A DNA stretch of 64,000 bases from Eriocheir sinensis (Eukaryota; Arthropoda; Malacostraca; Decapoda; Varunidae). Position numbers and translations under genes: made by a program. The DNA is taken from assembly GCF_024679095.1 (NCBI RefSeq), contig NW_026112164.1, forward strand, positions 1,422,939 through 1,486,938. Reading direction: 5' to 3'. Below are positions 35,206 through 47,629 of the stretch, piece after piece. The notes under the pieces were generated by a model. It saw only the letters and a program-made list of their open reading frames with translations, did no database searches and was not told where the DNA came from. The number at the start of each line of letters is the position of its first letter. Within the stretch, counting starts at the first letter, position 1.

Positions 35206-35840
35206 AATTTATACTTTTGTCATCTGGTATAGTTAATATTAGGCTAAAAGTTAGTGTCTATCGTAGTAAAGAGGTGGAAGGGCGACCAGTTTGATAATTT
35301 GAAAAGGAAAATCAATCTTTTACTCGCTTTTGATATGAGGTGTTGTTTAAGATGTCGTGTGGCAACGATAATATTTGGAAAAAGGTTGGTGCCAATTGTA
35401 GTAAAGAGGTGGAGCGGCGACTAACTATGGGAACTTCATAAGTAATATCTATTTTTTATTCAGTTTTAATATGGTGTAATTCAGATGGATGGGCTTGAGG
35501 ATGATGGCGCGGGTACACGGTGTATCGGCGCTCACACCTTGCTACAGAGCTTGGTCCTGCGGCACGTCTCCTCGGAACTACTCAACTCATCTAATTAGGG
35601 ATACATACTTTGTACGTACTAATTAATCAGATTCATACTAGGGAGATGATTAAATATGCGACGTGAACCTTTGCCATTATATTAATCAATTTCAACAAGG
35701 GAAGAAAAGAAAAAATCCTTGCTTTCGACACGATTGAAAAACAAATTTTTATAACATCACTAATCTTTTCCGGCTTACTTATTTAATAAGTTCTTCACTT
35801 CAGTTACTTTGTTAGATATCAAAAACATATTATTCTCTGT
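35206..35840. other. AT-rich sequence, no feature seen
   Basis: I see no repeat, gene or mobile-element motif in this stretch. Confidence 0.4.
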
Positions 35841-35841
<1 letters not shown>

Positions 35842-35904
<63 letters not shown>

Positions 35905-35960
35905 CTATCTATCTGAGGGTATCTATCTATCTATCTATCTATCTCTCAATCTATCTGTGC
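35842..35960. repeat. (GT)n and (ATCT)n microsatellites
   Basis: About 30 GT units followed by ATCT tetranucleotides. Confidence 0.95.
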
Positions 35961-35989
35961 GTATGAATGCTAAGTGTGTATGTGTGTGT

Positions 35990-36242
35990 AATTCACCACG
36001 GCCTGATCACGTATTGGACTCGTAATCGCATGTAGATACCCTCCCGACATGAGCAAGTGCTCTTTATCGTGATCTCTGGGTACTGCCAGGACCTCACACA
36101 CCACACACCCCACCCCCCTTGCTCAAGGGGGGACAGTAACCACTCCAAGTCAACGGAAAGAATCCGGCCTGAGCGGGCTCGAACCGCCGCCCTGTCAGCT
36201 CGTGAAGCCTGGCAGCGCAGCGCTCTAACCAGTTGCGCCACG
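35990..36242 (-). mobile_element. tRNA-derived SINE, minus strand
   Basis: The minus strand starts GTGGCGCAACTGGTTAGAGC (A box) and has GGCGGTTCGAGCCCGC (B box) about 45 bases on, the spacing of a tRNA head. A body with CCCCCCTTGAGCAAGGGGG (a stable hairpin) and a tail reaching the GT repeat follow. No acceptor-stem complementarity is present, so it is a SINE and not a tRNA gene. Plus-strand GT repeats flank both sides. Confidence 0.8.
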
Positions 36243-36680
36243 GAGTGGTGTGTGTGTGCGTGTGTGTGTGTGTGTGTTGCATTATATATACGCGCCAGAC
36301 AAGTGATTGGGGGAAAATCCTCGTAATGGCAGTGACCGTCGGCAGTTCAGCGGAATCTGAAATTTGTGTTCGGATTTCGGGGCATCGCGGCGTTTTGCCC
36401 TCGCTGAAAACACGGTGCCCAGGAAAGTGGTTTTAGGATAATGAAAATATAAGATGATGTAAATTACCATGAACAAACATTTTTTTATACTAATAAATTT
36501 AAATTCTGAAAACAAACATGAACATTGTAACCAAAATCTTCGGAAAGTTCCCACGTGCTGGCTGTACACTCTCAACACTAGACCTTGAGGCGACACTTCC
36601 CCGAACACACCACAACACCTGCCCCAAAAAGCATTAGCCAAGCACACAGAAGGCACGCACGCACGCACACACGCACAAGC

Positions 36681-36873
<193 letters not shown>

Positions 36874-37117
36874 CTAATGAACATAAGCTCCTTCACAGTA
36901 CAATCAGCAGCTCCGTACAAATTACCTTGAGACAACTTCTGGCCTGCAAGACTTCTGAGGCTGACTTTATACTTCATACGCACGACTGTTACATTTTTAA
37001 GTTCAAGCAAGAAAGGCCGCACAGTTATCCCCCTCGAGTCATTCTCCGCCAATACTGTACAAAGGAATAACTTAATTGTAAAGTTGACACAGGTAAGTTT
37101 ATGCATGCAAAGCGAAA

Positions 37118-37270
37118 TAGTTCAAGCAAGAGGAGAGTACCGAGACACCTCTCCTCCAGAAATTTACCTCTTTTGGCAACTCTTCTGAACTCTTTTTTAT
37201 AGGGACAGTGACGAGCAGGATTTTTTTATCATTATTTTTTATTTTGCCCTTGAGCTGCTTCCTTTACTGT

Positions 37271-37305
<35 letters not shown>
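37118..37305 (+). mobile_element. 5'-truncated LINE 3' end with (AC)n tail
   Basis: AAGAGGAGAGTACCGAGACA and CCTCTCCTCCAGAAATTTAC encode the last residues seen in the LINE at 56880 (RRVxxHLSSRN). The 3' UTR with TTTTGCCCTTGAGCTGCTTC and CTGTAAACACACAC follows, so the tail passes directly into an AC microsatellite. Confidence 0.75.
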
Positions 37306-37307
<2 letters not shown>

Positions 37308-37795
37308 CACCCCCCCCACGCAGCTGCAAGACCATAATATTTCACAAACACGAGTAGGAATTTGTTTTGAAAATGACAACTTTTTTTTCACTTTGTCGCT
37401 CTTCCAAAACAAAACAACAACAACGGTAAAAGGAAAGCAAAAGAAGGTGAACAATGGGAGGCAGCCAGGCAGGTGATCAAAATAGAGTTGAATGAATAAT
37501 TATTAGCCACCAACACTGAACTTTTATGGAGTAATTTATTTTCTATTTCAGTGATGGCGGTGGATTTTTGTCTTGCTACGATGCGAGGCTATTATTTAGT
37601 TATGTTTTTACTGTTCTATTGACGTAGTTCCTCCTTTTTCTATCATAATATTTTCGCATTACCATTGTTGTTGCTGTTGTCTTCTTTTTCTTGATTTTTG
37701 TGAGAACATAAAAACAACAACCCACTAAATCATTTCTCTCGGGGCATGAAAATAAAATAAAAAGCAAAACACGATTGGTAAAAGAATGTAAAAAA
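37306..37795. other. AT-rich sequence, no feature seen
   Basis: Nothing I can support. Confidence 0.4.
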
Positions 37796-38275
37796 AGTCA
37801 GGAAGGAATAAATGAGGGGAGGAAACACAGGAAAATAATGAGGAAGGGAAAAAATGAGAGGAAAAATAAGGGAGAAAAGTGAGGGAGGGAAAAATGAGAG
37901 GGAAAATAGGGAAAAAAGTGAGGGAGGAAAAAAATGAGATGGAAAATAAGGGGGAAAAAGGTGAGGGAGGGAAAATGAGAGGGAAAATAAGGGGGAAAAA
38001 GGTGAGGGAGGGAAAATGAGAGGGAAAATAAGGGGGAAAAAGGTGAGGGAGGGAAAATGAGAGGGAAAATAAGGGGAAAAAGGTGAGGAGGAAAATGAAA
38101 GGGAAAATAAGGGGGAAAAAGGTGAGGAGGGAAAATGAGTGGGAATATAAGGGAAAAAATGAGGGAGGGAAAATGAGAGGGAAAATAAGGGGGAAAAAGG
38201 TGAGGGAGGGAAAATGAAAGGGAAAATAAGGGGGAAAAAGGTGAGGGAGGGAAAATGAGAGGGAAAATTAAATTA
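37796..38275 (+). repeat. purine-only ~41-bp minisatellite, about 11 units
   Basis: Units of GGGAAAATAAGGGGGAAAAA plus GGTGAGGGAGGGAAAATGAG have almost no pyrimidines except T in ATG and GTG. The extreme strand asymmetry could allow triplex formation. Confidence 0.85.
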
Positions 38276-38482
38276 GCTACGATGCGACGCTGTTATTTTC
38301 ACTGTTACGTGTTTTTTTTATCATTATTCTTATCATCGTATTTTTTCATTTTTCTATTATTATATTATCATACCGTCATTGTTGTTGCTGTTGTTCTTGT
38401 TTTTCTTTTAGTGATTTTTGTGTAGCTACGATGCGATAATGTTATTCTCGTGTTGCGTTTTTCATTATTATTTTTATTATTA

Positions 38483-38765
38483 TCGTTATATTTCCTCCTC
38501 TTTCTATCATAATATTTCCTCCTCTTTCTATCATAATATTTCCTCCTCTTTCTATCATAATATTTCCTCCTCTTTCTATCATAATATTTCCTCCTCTTTC
38601 TATCCTAATATTTCCTCCTCTTTCTATAATAATATTTCCTCCTCTTTCTATCATAATATTTCCTCCTCTTTCTATCATAATATTTCCTCCTCTTTCTATC
38701 ATAATATTTCCTCCTCTTTCTATCATAATATTTCCTCCTCTTTCTATCATAATATTTCCTCTTTC
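38483..38765. repeat. 24-bp minisatellite, about 12 units, fused to a LINE end
   Basis: Unit TTTCCTCCTCTTTCTATCAT plus AATA with two single-base variants. On the minus strand all units stay in frame with the LINE C-terminal frame beginning at 38766 (KRRKYYDR repeated), so a chance fusion ORF results. Confidence 0.9.
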
Positions 38766-39520
38766 CCCGCCCACGCCGGTTCCAGCGCCCCGTCTCGATC
38801 GCAAGGTTATGACCAACGACCCGCAACCGACTAAATGATAGTCTGTGCATCTCATTGGTCTGACCGCGGCGTTTATAAATTTCATGAACTGCTAGGGCGG
38901 GATTTAATATATTGTACGTTTGTCTTCTAGACGACGCTGAACTGGCAACTGATTGTTTCAAAGTTTGAATGCCTGTTCCAATATCATCAACAGCCACATT
39001 AATCAAATTCAGTGTGTGTTTACTTGTGGGTGTATTAGTCGCCAAAGTGAGCCTGACGGCGTGCGCCACGGGTCATCCAGCACACCTCGTCTCTCCGCCC
39101 ACACTCGCCGGAAGAGTTTCCTCTGTCTTGCTATTACTAAGGATTTTAGTGGCGGATACCCGAGCTCCAAGTAACAGATGTCTGTACACGTCGTCATGCG
39201 GACCCCAAGCAGCTGCTTAATACCCCAGCTATACAGTTTTTCTACGGGTGTCAGGTCTCCATTGAACCAGGACTCACAGCCATACAGGATGGATGACATC
39301 AAAGCTGCCTCAAACATTTTCTTTTTAACGTAAAATGGTATGTCAACATTTTTCCTTAAAAATGACACAAATTTCAAGATGTGGCACATCTTTGCTTGGG
39401 CGTGGGCGGCAATAGCAGACACAGAGTTCCCTTACTCGTAAACACACCGCCCAGATACACGTAACTATCGCACCACCGCACCTCCATCTCGCCGACACGG
39501 AACGGTTCACGATGGAACAA
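38766..39520 (-). pseudogene. LINE remnant: C-terminal part of ORF2, frameshifted
   Basis: Minus-strand pieces in order are YLGGVFTSKGT, AIAAHAQAKMCHILKFVSFL, FEAALMSSILYGCESWFNGD, GIKQLLGVRMTTCTDICYLE, RQRKLFRRVWAERRGVLDDP, VRLTLATNTPTSKHTLNLIN and MHRLSFSRLRVVGHNLAIET followed by GRWNRRGRG. At least two frameshifts separate them. The RT catalytic core is absent. The pieces correspond to the thumb and the segment before the terminal CxC motif of a common arthropod LINE family. Confidence 0.8.
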
Positions 39521-39554
39521 CTTGACACAGACACAGACAAACAGAAGGAAAGAT

Positions 39555-39606
39555 AGATACACACACACACACACACACACGCCGAAAGACACAGACAGCT
39601 ATAGAG

Positions 39607-39648
<42 letters not shown>

Positions 39649-39653
39649 TCACC

Positions 39654-39735
<82 letters not shown>

Positions 39736-39926
39736 GCGGGGAGATAATTAGTCCATTTACAGTTCCCTCCGCGCGGGGAAATCATATTAACAGGAAGAAT
39801 TTGCCTCACGCCTCACACGGCATCGACCTAACGCGATTTAGCTCCGAGCACAGGGACATAATATTCCCTGCCAATGAAAGACGCGAGTGTGCGGAATAAT
39901 GATGAAGAGAGGAGCGATGAAGAGCA

Positions 39927-40018
<92 letters not shown>
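39555..40018. repeat. (AC)n, (TC)n and long (CA)n microsatellites
   Basis: AC at 39558-39582 and 39609-39648, TC at 39659-39732, CA at 39929-40018. About 200 bp of unique sequence separates the last two and has no recognisable motif. Confidence 0.95.
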
Positions 40019-40019
<1 letters not shown>

Positions 40020-40229
40020 CCTTTCCCACAAGCGCATGGTGACATATATAAAGGTGATAAATGATAATAAAAAGGAATTTAATATCAGAGGGAGGAGGTG
40101 AAGTGTCTTTCCGCGCCTCACCCAAAACACACGGTCCCCAGGAGGCGGTTTTGGTGCCCTGTTCATCTCTTTTGCTTCCTTTGGCCATTTCCAGGCAACA
40201 CGAGGATCTAAATAATTATCCGTTTACGT

Positions 40230-41320
<1,091 letters not shown>

Positions 41321-42079
41321 TTTCTATCCATATTTTTTAAGCGCAATGTGTAGGTACAAAAGCATTCTTTCGACACCCAAACAAATTAACAAAAAAAAAA
41401 AATAGCAAATAACTAAACTCTATGAAAAATCTCTCGCGAAAAATGCGGAGAAAGCAAAATTACGAGCGAGGTGCATGAGAGAGCGGGTCACCCTCCCTCC
41501 CTCCCTTCCTTCTTTCCCTCCCCTCGCGCTGAGAATATTCAAGACTCGCTGGTAGACTTCCCCTTCATCAACATTCTCGATATGGTCTTTATGAAATATT
41601 CGACGCGGCTCAAATTCCAACGAACCCAATTAAAAGGTGGAGCAGCGAGTACCTATTCACCCCTTTTACCAACATCCTATTCACTTAAGATCTCTCGGAC
41701 TGGAAATCTAAAAAAGGAGAAAAAAACACCTCAGGCCTCTATCAATCGCTCCTCTGCCTTCACAATCGGCCACTCGCTGAATGGGTTTAGTTCGCGGCAG
41801 ACGTGCTCAGGCAATGTCCCAAGAGCGTCTTTAAAAGCTGCTATAGCGACCTTCACCGAAAGCTTCTTATTTTACTACGCACGGAAAGAGGAAACACAGA
41901 TTTTTTATTACTTCTTTTTCTTGTTTCCCTTATGGCGCGCGTAGGCTTTCTTGGTCGGGCCTAGTACTAGTAGTTGGCCCCAGACCGAAGTTGAGGGATT
42001 TATAAGGATGAATGAAAAAAAAAAGAAAGCGAATGGAAGCAAGATTTAGGGGTTGAGTGTTTGGAGCGACGAATGAAGA
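41321..42079. other. unannotated sequence
   Basis: A 157-codon plus-strand frame at 41471-41944 has no recognisable domain and a composition like its surroundings. I treat it as chance. The stretch CGGGCCTAGTACTAGTAGTT near 41958 may belong to a LINE 3' UTR but cannot be confirmed. Confidence 0.35.
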
Positions 42080-42410
42080 AGGAAGAGGGGTTAGTTATGC
42101 TGGTAAAGACTTGATAGCAGTGCAGCAGAGTGTTTAAGTAGCCTGGGGTGTGACCTGGTAAGAAGTCTTCAGGTCAGTGTCTTCAGCGAGGGGTTAGTTA
42201 TGCTGGTAAAGGCTTGATAGCAGTGCAGCAGTGTTTAAGTAGCCTGGGGTGTGACCTGGTAAGAAGTCTTCAGGTCAGTGTCTTCAGCGAGGGGTTAGTT
42301 ATGCTGGTAAAGGCTTGATAGCAGTGCAGCAGAGTGTTTAAGTAGCCTGGGGTGTGACCTGGTAAGAAGTCTTCAGGCCACAGTCTTCAGCGAGGGGTTA
42401 GTTATGCTGT
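42080..42410. repeat. ~110-bp tandem repeat, three units
   Basis: GGGGTTAGTTATGCTGGTAA, GCTTGATAGCAGTGCAGCAG, AGTAGCCTGGGGTGTGACCT and GTCTTCAGGTCAGTGTCTTC recur almost identically three times, next to the LINE 3' end. Confidence 0.85.
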
Positions 42411-42559
42411 TTCTTACCTGGTTCTTACCTGGTTGGGCTCCCTTGGAGGGAACCCCACAGTGGCTAGCACGCCAGTCTTGTGCATTAGAGAACAACAGAA
42501 ATCCAAGACAAAGAAAGATAAGACTGGAAAGTGTGCTAAAAGCCTGTTTAGAATGTTAA

Positions 42560-42753
42560 TAAGTAGATTGAGCTCAGTAATGAAATAAAGTGTCTCCCAG
42601 GAACAGCAAGTCCCTTCTTGAAAGAGTTTAGGTTGGTTGACTCTGCTACCTCTGGGGGGAGTGAGTTCCACAGCCTCACCACACGAACTGAGAAAAATCT
42701 ATGTCTGGTTTCGGAAGTGATGTGAGGAACAAAAATTTTGAACTTGTGCCCTC
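42560..42753 (-). pseudogene. C-terminal end of LINE ORF2 in a shifted frame
   Basis: After a frame break at about 42753, RGHKFKIFVPHITSETRHRF, FSVRVVRLWNSLPPEVAEST and NLNSFKKGL continue the ORF2 protein. The WNSLPPEV...NSFK motif is the usual end of CR1/Jockey-type proteins. Confidence 0.8.
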
Positions 42754-43955
42754 TAGATATCCCTTGTTGGTGCCATGGTGAATAGATCTGTAGGTGATAT
42801 AGCTGACATACCATTGAAGATCTTCCAACATTTAATAATATCTGCCCGCAATAGTCTTCCTTTCACAGAGTAAAGATCTAAAGTTTTAAGTCGCTGATCA
42901 TAAGACATAGTCTCACAACCTGTGATAAGCTTAGTCCATCGACGCTGAACTGATTCTAGAAGAGATAAGTCAGTAACATAACCTGTGTTCCATACTGGGG
43001 ATGCAAATTCAAGAAGTGGACGTACATGTGTAATGAATAGTTTAACCATAAAGGAAGGTGAGCGACACAAGGTTGACTTAAGAAAGGAATATGACAAACC
43101 AGCAGCCTTTGACACTACAGATTGGATATGTTGATGGAATCTTAATGACGGATCAGTGGTTATGCCAAGATCTACTGCAGCAAAACTGAAACTTAGAATA
43201 TTGCCTTTAACAGTATAAAATGAGTACGGGCCCAAATCATAAGACTGACGGAGGTCGGTGCCAAAGCTCATGAGTTTAGTTTTGTCAGCATTAATCTTTA
43301 AGTCCCAAGATTCTGCAACTTTAATTAAAGAATCAATATCTCTTTGGACAATACTAATGCCCTCCAACACTGTATTAAGGCTCTGAGGCTTTATCAGAAG
43401 ATAACGTTTTAGATCATCAGCAAATAATTTTATGTTTGAAACTAAAGTAGTGGAGATGTGATTTATGTAAATAAGGAAAAGAGTAGGACCTAACACAGAA
43501 CCCTGTGGCACACTGCTAATTACTGGAAATGAAGAACTGATCTGTCCGCCCACTACAACTTCCATAGTCCTATGGGATAGAAATGTCTTGATCCAAGATA
43601 GAATAACACCATTAATGCCCACTGAATTAAGTTTAGTAAATAGAATCTGGTGATTAACAGTGTCGAAGGCTTTTGAAAAATCAAAGAGAATAAGATCAAC
43701 CATATTGCCCGTGTCCATCCACTCAGAGACTGCATCATACGTAAGTAAGAGCTGATCCTCCACAGACTTGCCAGAGCGAAAACCAAACTGGTTGACATTC
43801 AGTATTGAATTGGCTTCCAAATAATTATGCAGTGCAGCAACAATTATTCTCTCTAAAATTTTACAGCTAACAGAAGTGAGGCTTACTGGGCGATAGTTAA
43901 GAGGATCACTTCGTTTACCTTTCTTGAAAATAGGTACTACTGAAGATTTTTCCAA
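42754..43955 (-). pseudogene. reverse transcriptase of the LINE
   Basis: A 400-codon frame with RT motifs NYRPVSLTSVSCKILERII (fingers), FGFRSGKSVEDQLL, LILFDFSKAFDTVNHQIL (motif A), [20 protein letters not shown] (motif B), LVSNIKLFADDLKRYL (motif C, FADD) and LKINADKTKLMSFG (motif D). The Asp residues of motifs A and C are all present. It copies LINE RNA by target-primed reverse transcription in active elements. Upstream and downstream frame breaks make this copy inactive as read. Confidence 0.9.
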
Positions 43956-44034
43956 ATTTCAGGAATCTCCCCCGAATTTATAGATGAAACGAATATTTTA
44001 AACAGAGGATATGCTAAATTAGTGGAGCAATGTT

Positions 44035-44601
44035 TTAGTAATACTGGATGAACAGAGTCAGGTCCCATTGCAGTGGAGGGTTAATAGCACCGAGTTCCCT
44101 AGCAACATCATGAACTGTGAAGTGTATCTGGTGAAAGGAGCCATCATGTACTTGGTGTGGTGACTGTGGAAGACCAGAGGGTATGGTAAACACTGAGGAA
44201 AAAGCACCACCTAAGAGCTGAGCCATCTCTTTAGGGTCGGATACTAAGTTTTCTGCATCACCGAGAGGACCAACGGAAGGACAGCCTACTTTTTTCCCGC
44301 GTATGTACGAGTGAAATAATTTGGGCTTAACTGAGTAATTATTAAGGATGTCCTCCTCATAAGAAATCTGTTTCTGAGTGGAATAGTTCCTGTACTGGTA
44401 ATTTACATCCAGAAATGTTTGCAAAGCTTCAAAAGCAAGTAGAGTTTCTAGCATGTACTGCTCTCATCTGTTTGTAATGGTTCCAACTATTCTTTCGGAT
44501 GTTTATAAGAGCTCTAGGAGGTTTGTATTCCCATGGTTTGTAAGGGCACTTGATGAGGAGCGAAGAGTTTTTGTATGGAGTTCATGTTCTTCCAAGATAG
44601 T
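44035..44601 (-). pseudogene. linker between endonuclease and RT of the LINE
   Basis: Frames in this part give EALQTFLDVNYQYRNYSTQK, YSVKPKLFHSYIRGKKVGCP and EMAQLLGGAFSSVFT, the usual segment with FxSYIRxKK and the EMAxxLxxxFSSVF motif of CR1/Jockey-type ORF2 proteins. At least two frame breaks occur here. Confidence 0.7.
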
Positions 44602-45399
44602 TTATATAGGACAAAATTTATTGTATGAATCATTAGAGTTCATATTCTGGAATTCAAAGTCCCAGTCTACAGTGGACAAGAATTGATTAATTTGCTTAAA
44701 ATTGGCTTTAGGCCAGAAAGGGGATGCAGCGGTGACATTTGACTTCACAGGTTTGTACTGGAAAATATAGCCACAAAGTATAACACAGTGATCACAGTTG
44801 GGAAATGGGGGAAATACATTAGAGGAGACTACTCGATCAGTTTCAGTAGTGAGAAATAGATCTAAAGTATTGCCTGCCCTGATGTTTGTTGGCTCATCAA
44901 TCCACTGAGTGAGGCCTAATGAGGTGAAACAGTCTAGAAAAAGTTTATCAGTATTAGCAGTTACATTATTTACACCGCCTAGTAACCAAGAGATAGAAGG
45001 AAGGTTAAAATCACCAATCACTATTACTTCCCTGTTAGTACAAAAATCTGTTAGAAAATCTATGAGTTTATTATTGTCTTGAAGAGAGTAAGAGGGAGGT
45101 CTATAAACAACTACAATAAATATTTTGTAATCTGGAAGAAAGACTGAGCAGACGTTAGGTATTTTGATGTTCATGTTGAGACATCTGTAAGAATTATGTA
45201 CATAAATGCCAACTCCATGTTTATGAACTGAACCAGAAACGTCATTTCTGAATGCGTTATAATTAGTAATTGAAACTGCAGCATCTGGAATAGTACTAAT
45301 TAACCAAGTCTCAGTAACCCCTAATACATGTGCATTATTTGAAAATAAGAAGTGCTTAACAAATGCAACCTTATTGATAAGACTATTTACATTACACAA
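44602..45399 (-). pseudogene. APE-type endonuclease domain of the LINE
   Basis: A 265-codon frame with the signatures CNVNSLINKVAFVKHFLF, VLGVTETWL (catalytic Glu), FIVVVYRPPS, EVIVIGDFNLPSISWLL (GDFN), NTLDLFLTTE and NCDHCVI (in place of the catalytic SDH, the Ser is Cys). This domain nicks target DNA to start insertion. The Cys-for-Ser change may weaken it. The N-terminal NxRS/N motif is present only in part. Confidence 0.85.
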
Positions 45400-45407
45400 A
45401 CTAACAT

Positions 45408-45850
45408 TTAGTTGGGTAGTAGGGGGGCAGTTGAGCCAAGAGAATCAGAACTGGCAGGCTGGGCTACAGGCTGAGCTGAGGCACCAGCTAGCCTGTTCCT
45501 TTGTCGCCTCTCATGCATTTCTTTTCTTTGTTTGAATGTTAAATCCCTATTAACATAAATGCCATTGAACTCGTGGTTGTTTCTAAGATTTTTTGCTTCC
45601 ATCACTAGCTTCCTACGCGAGTCATCATCGGCAATTTTAACTCTGTAAAGACCCTTGTTTCTATCAATACAAAATAAATCAGACATAGATGGAGTGGTAT
45701 TCAGAAGATAGCGAGTGATGTTTGCAATGCTAGTCCTTGCATCATCATTAGACTAGACCTTTACACCCTGAATATGACTGATTCTTTCCTTTTCTTCTCT
45801 CGTCCATCTCTACTATTTCCTCCCGAATAGACATTCTCAAATCATCCCCA
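45408..45850 (-). pseudogene. ORF1 remnant of the LINE
   Basis: The frame MSDLFCIDRNKGLYRVKIAD is followed by RRKLVMEAKNLRNNHEFNGI, YVNRDLTFKQRKEMHERRQR and a terminal Ala/Pro/Ser-rich stretch. NLRN...IYVNRDLTxxQR is the conserved end of the RNA-binding ORF1 protein in many arthropod LINEs. The N-terminal part (ASGDDLRMSIREEIVEMDER) is in another frame. The 5' part of ORF1 is missing. Confidence 0.7.
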
Positions 45851-45902
45851 GAGGCAACCTGAGTCGGAGAGGCAGAAGATGAATGCGAGGCAAGAGAGTC
45901 CT

Positions 45903-46114
45903 CAACAGTGAAAACTATCGTGCACAACAGCTTCACCCACACTGGAGCACGCCTATTCAATGCAGTGCCTCCCAGCATAAGGAACCTGACTGCAGTAGCA
46001 CCCGACACCTTCAAGTACCACCTGGACAAGTGGCTGTCAACAGTACCTGACCAGCCACCAGCGCCAGGTTATCCAAGTGGCAACGGAAATCGTCTAGGTA
46101 AAGATTCGTTTTAG
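45903..46114 (+). pseudogene. 3' end of an unrelated LINE ORF2
   Basis: The frame KTIVHNSFTHTGARLFNAVP, PSIRNLTAVAPDTFKYHLDK and WLSTVPDQPPAPGY is the C-terminal signature of another LINE family (FN..P..IRN...TFK..LDKWL..VPD.P..PGY). It is strongly truncated and oriented opposite to the LINE at its left. Confidence 0.8.
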
Positions 46115-46692
46115 GTCCGTGCCAGTATCTCATAATCTACTTTATGAAACATCACTGTCTCTTCATATATCTTTTCTACAAACCTTCAGCAAGAGGAGAG
46201 GAGCCAGTGGGAAGCAGCGGAGGTCCACCTCAGCTGTGTCCGTAGTCGACGAGATTCAACAAAGTAAATAACCTTGGCATCACCACAGTCTGCCTCACTA
46301 AGCCTCTCCCTCCCCCAGCCTCTTAGCACTGACAACAACACAGCCATAGAACAACACATTACAGGGCAACACAAGAATCTTTGTCTTCATTTTATGCGGT
46401 AAATATGGAGGAACACACCTTGCAATGAACGCTGCTCACCAACACACACACACACACACGTCAACAGGCGCTACTCGGCCTTGGTCTGGGGCTCGGGTCT
46501 CCTTCCTCCCTCTCCACCATTACCAAAACAGAAGTAACGATTTCACTCATAACTACAAGGGAATCTCATTACTGGGGCACGTGCGGCTGGGTGTTGTGTG
46601 GTGGTGGAAGGTGCAGCTATATGTTTAGCGTCCGTGGCTATATATATAAAAAATTATAGGTACTGTACCGCTGTACCGCTACACTGCTTTCA

Positions 46693-46695
<3 letters not shown>
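46115..46695. other. unannotated sequence
   Basis: A short CA run at 46442-46459 and an AT patch at 46635-46660; otherwise nothing supported. Confidence 0.4.

Positions 46696-46696
<1 letters not shown>

Positions 46697-46726
<30 letters not shown>
46697..46726. repeat. (GT)n, left flank of a LINE fragment
   Basis: About 14 GT units directly precede LINE-derived sequence. A second GT tract stands at its other side (47082-47115). Confidence 0.9.
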
Positions 46727-46727
<1 letters not shown>

Positions 46728-47081
46728 TTAGCTATTTGTAGTCTAGGTGGCCCGAGCTAAGCTCTAATAGTCCCGTCTCCATAAATACATTCATCCAGCC
46801 TTTCCTTCGTTTGGTGGACACTGCTCGCCTCCACCACCTCTTCCTGCGAGCTGTTCCATGTGTTAACACTTTTGTGTGGAAAACTATAACCTACTTTTTC
46901 AAGGCACTCAAACAGGTTCCTTTATTAAGTTTCTTTCCATGTCCTCTCAGCCCCTGTGTCCTCACAGTTGAGAAGAGATCATCTCTATCCACCTCATCAA
47001 ACTTATTTACCAACTTATACAGCGTGATCACATCTCCTCTCTCCCTTCTTTGTTCCAGTGTCGTCAAGTCCATCTCCTTCA
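46727..47081 (-). pseudogene. LINE C-terminal fragment between two GT tracts
   Basis: On the minus strand KEMDLTTLEQRRERGDVITL, YKLVNKFDEVDRDDLFST and LRGHGKKLNKG are followed in another frame by YSFPHKSVNTWNSSQEEVVE. This is the conserved end of a CR1/L2-type protein (RR.RGD.I..YK...G...VDR.DLF ... F..R..N.WN.L...VV). It ends in a GTGTGTG run at each side. Confidence 0.8.
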
Positions 47082-47082
47082 A

Positions 47083-47115
<33 letters not shown>
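47082..47115. repeat. (GT)n, right flank of the LINE fragment
   Basis: About 16 GT units follow the LINE-derived sequence. Confidence 0.9.
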
Positions 47116-47117
<2 letters not shown>

Positions 47118-47236
47118 ACCTGGTTGTATTTACCATGTCTTTATCTGCTGTCCAATTAAATAAAGCAAAATAGAACGTGCAAAACAGTCAAGCAATGTTT
47201 CATATCCATTATTATTATTAATATTGTTATTATCAT

Positions 47237-47271
<35 letters not shown>

Positions 47272-47485
47272 TAGTGACACGACTTGCCTGATGGCCGAGC
47301 CTCCCATAACCCACTTAGCCGACTGGTAAAGGAGCGGCTCTCCCGTTACGCTGGTCGCGGGTTCGATCCCCGGCGCCGGCAAAACTTCCCTTGTCTGGAT
47401 TCATTTCTCGTGTGTTTCGTTACACGCAGTGGTCGTGTGGGAGTAAAGAGAAAAATTCAGGCATTTCAGTAGTAGTAGTAGTGGT
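47237..47485 (+). mobile_element. tRNA-derived SINE between two (AGT)n tracts
   Basis: TTAGCCGACTGGTAAAGGAG (A-box like) and GCGGGTTCGATCCCCGG (B box) form a tRNA head at about 47319-47383, followed by a 90-bp body. (AGT)n occurs before (47237-47272) and after (47469-47484) it. The acceptor ends do not pair, so this is not a tRNA gene. Confidence 0.75.
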
Positions 47486-47629
47486 ACAATTAGCATATAC
47501 CCAGATAGAAGGAGAAAGTATATATTGAACAAAAGACATGTATGAGCTAGGAGAAGGAGGAGGATTGGAGGAGGAAGAAAAGAGGAAAATAGAGGAAGCG
47601 GAAAAGAAGAGTGAAAACTGAAAAGAGAA

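Larger units (their letters stand above)
42414..45903 (-). mobile_element. nearly complete APE-type LINE (CR1/Jockey group), two ORFs
   Basis: Order on the minus strand: remnant of ORF1 (45850-45408), APE endonuclease (45399-44602), linker (44454-44035), RT (43955-42753) and the C-terminal end in another frame (42754-42560). RT and endonuclease motifs are intact, but at least three frame breaks separate the pieces, so it is recently degenerated. The 5' side is truncated against an unrelated LINE fragment near 45903. I use CR1/Jockey group because motif wording alone does not fix the clade. Confidence 0.8.

Noticed and set aside
36176..36242. Functional tRNA gene
   Set aside because: A and B boxes are present, but there is no acceptor stem pairing and SINE body follows.
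41471..41944. 157-codon plus-strand frame as a gene
   Set aside because: No domain, no splice context, composition as in the surroundings.
47319..47383. Functional tRNA gene
   Set aside because: Good B box, but ends do not pair into an acceptor stem and AGT tracts flank the unit; called SINE.
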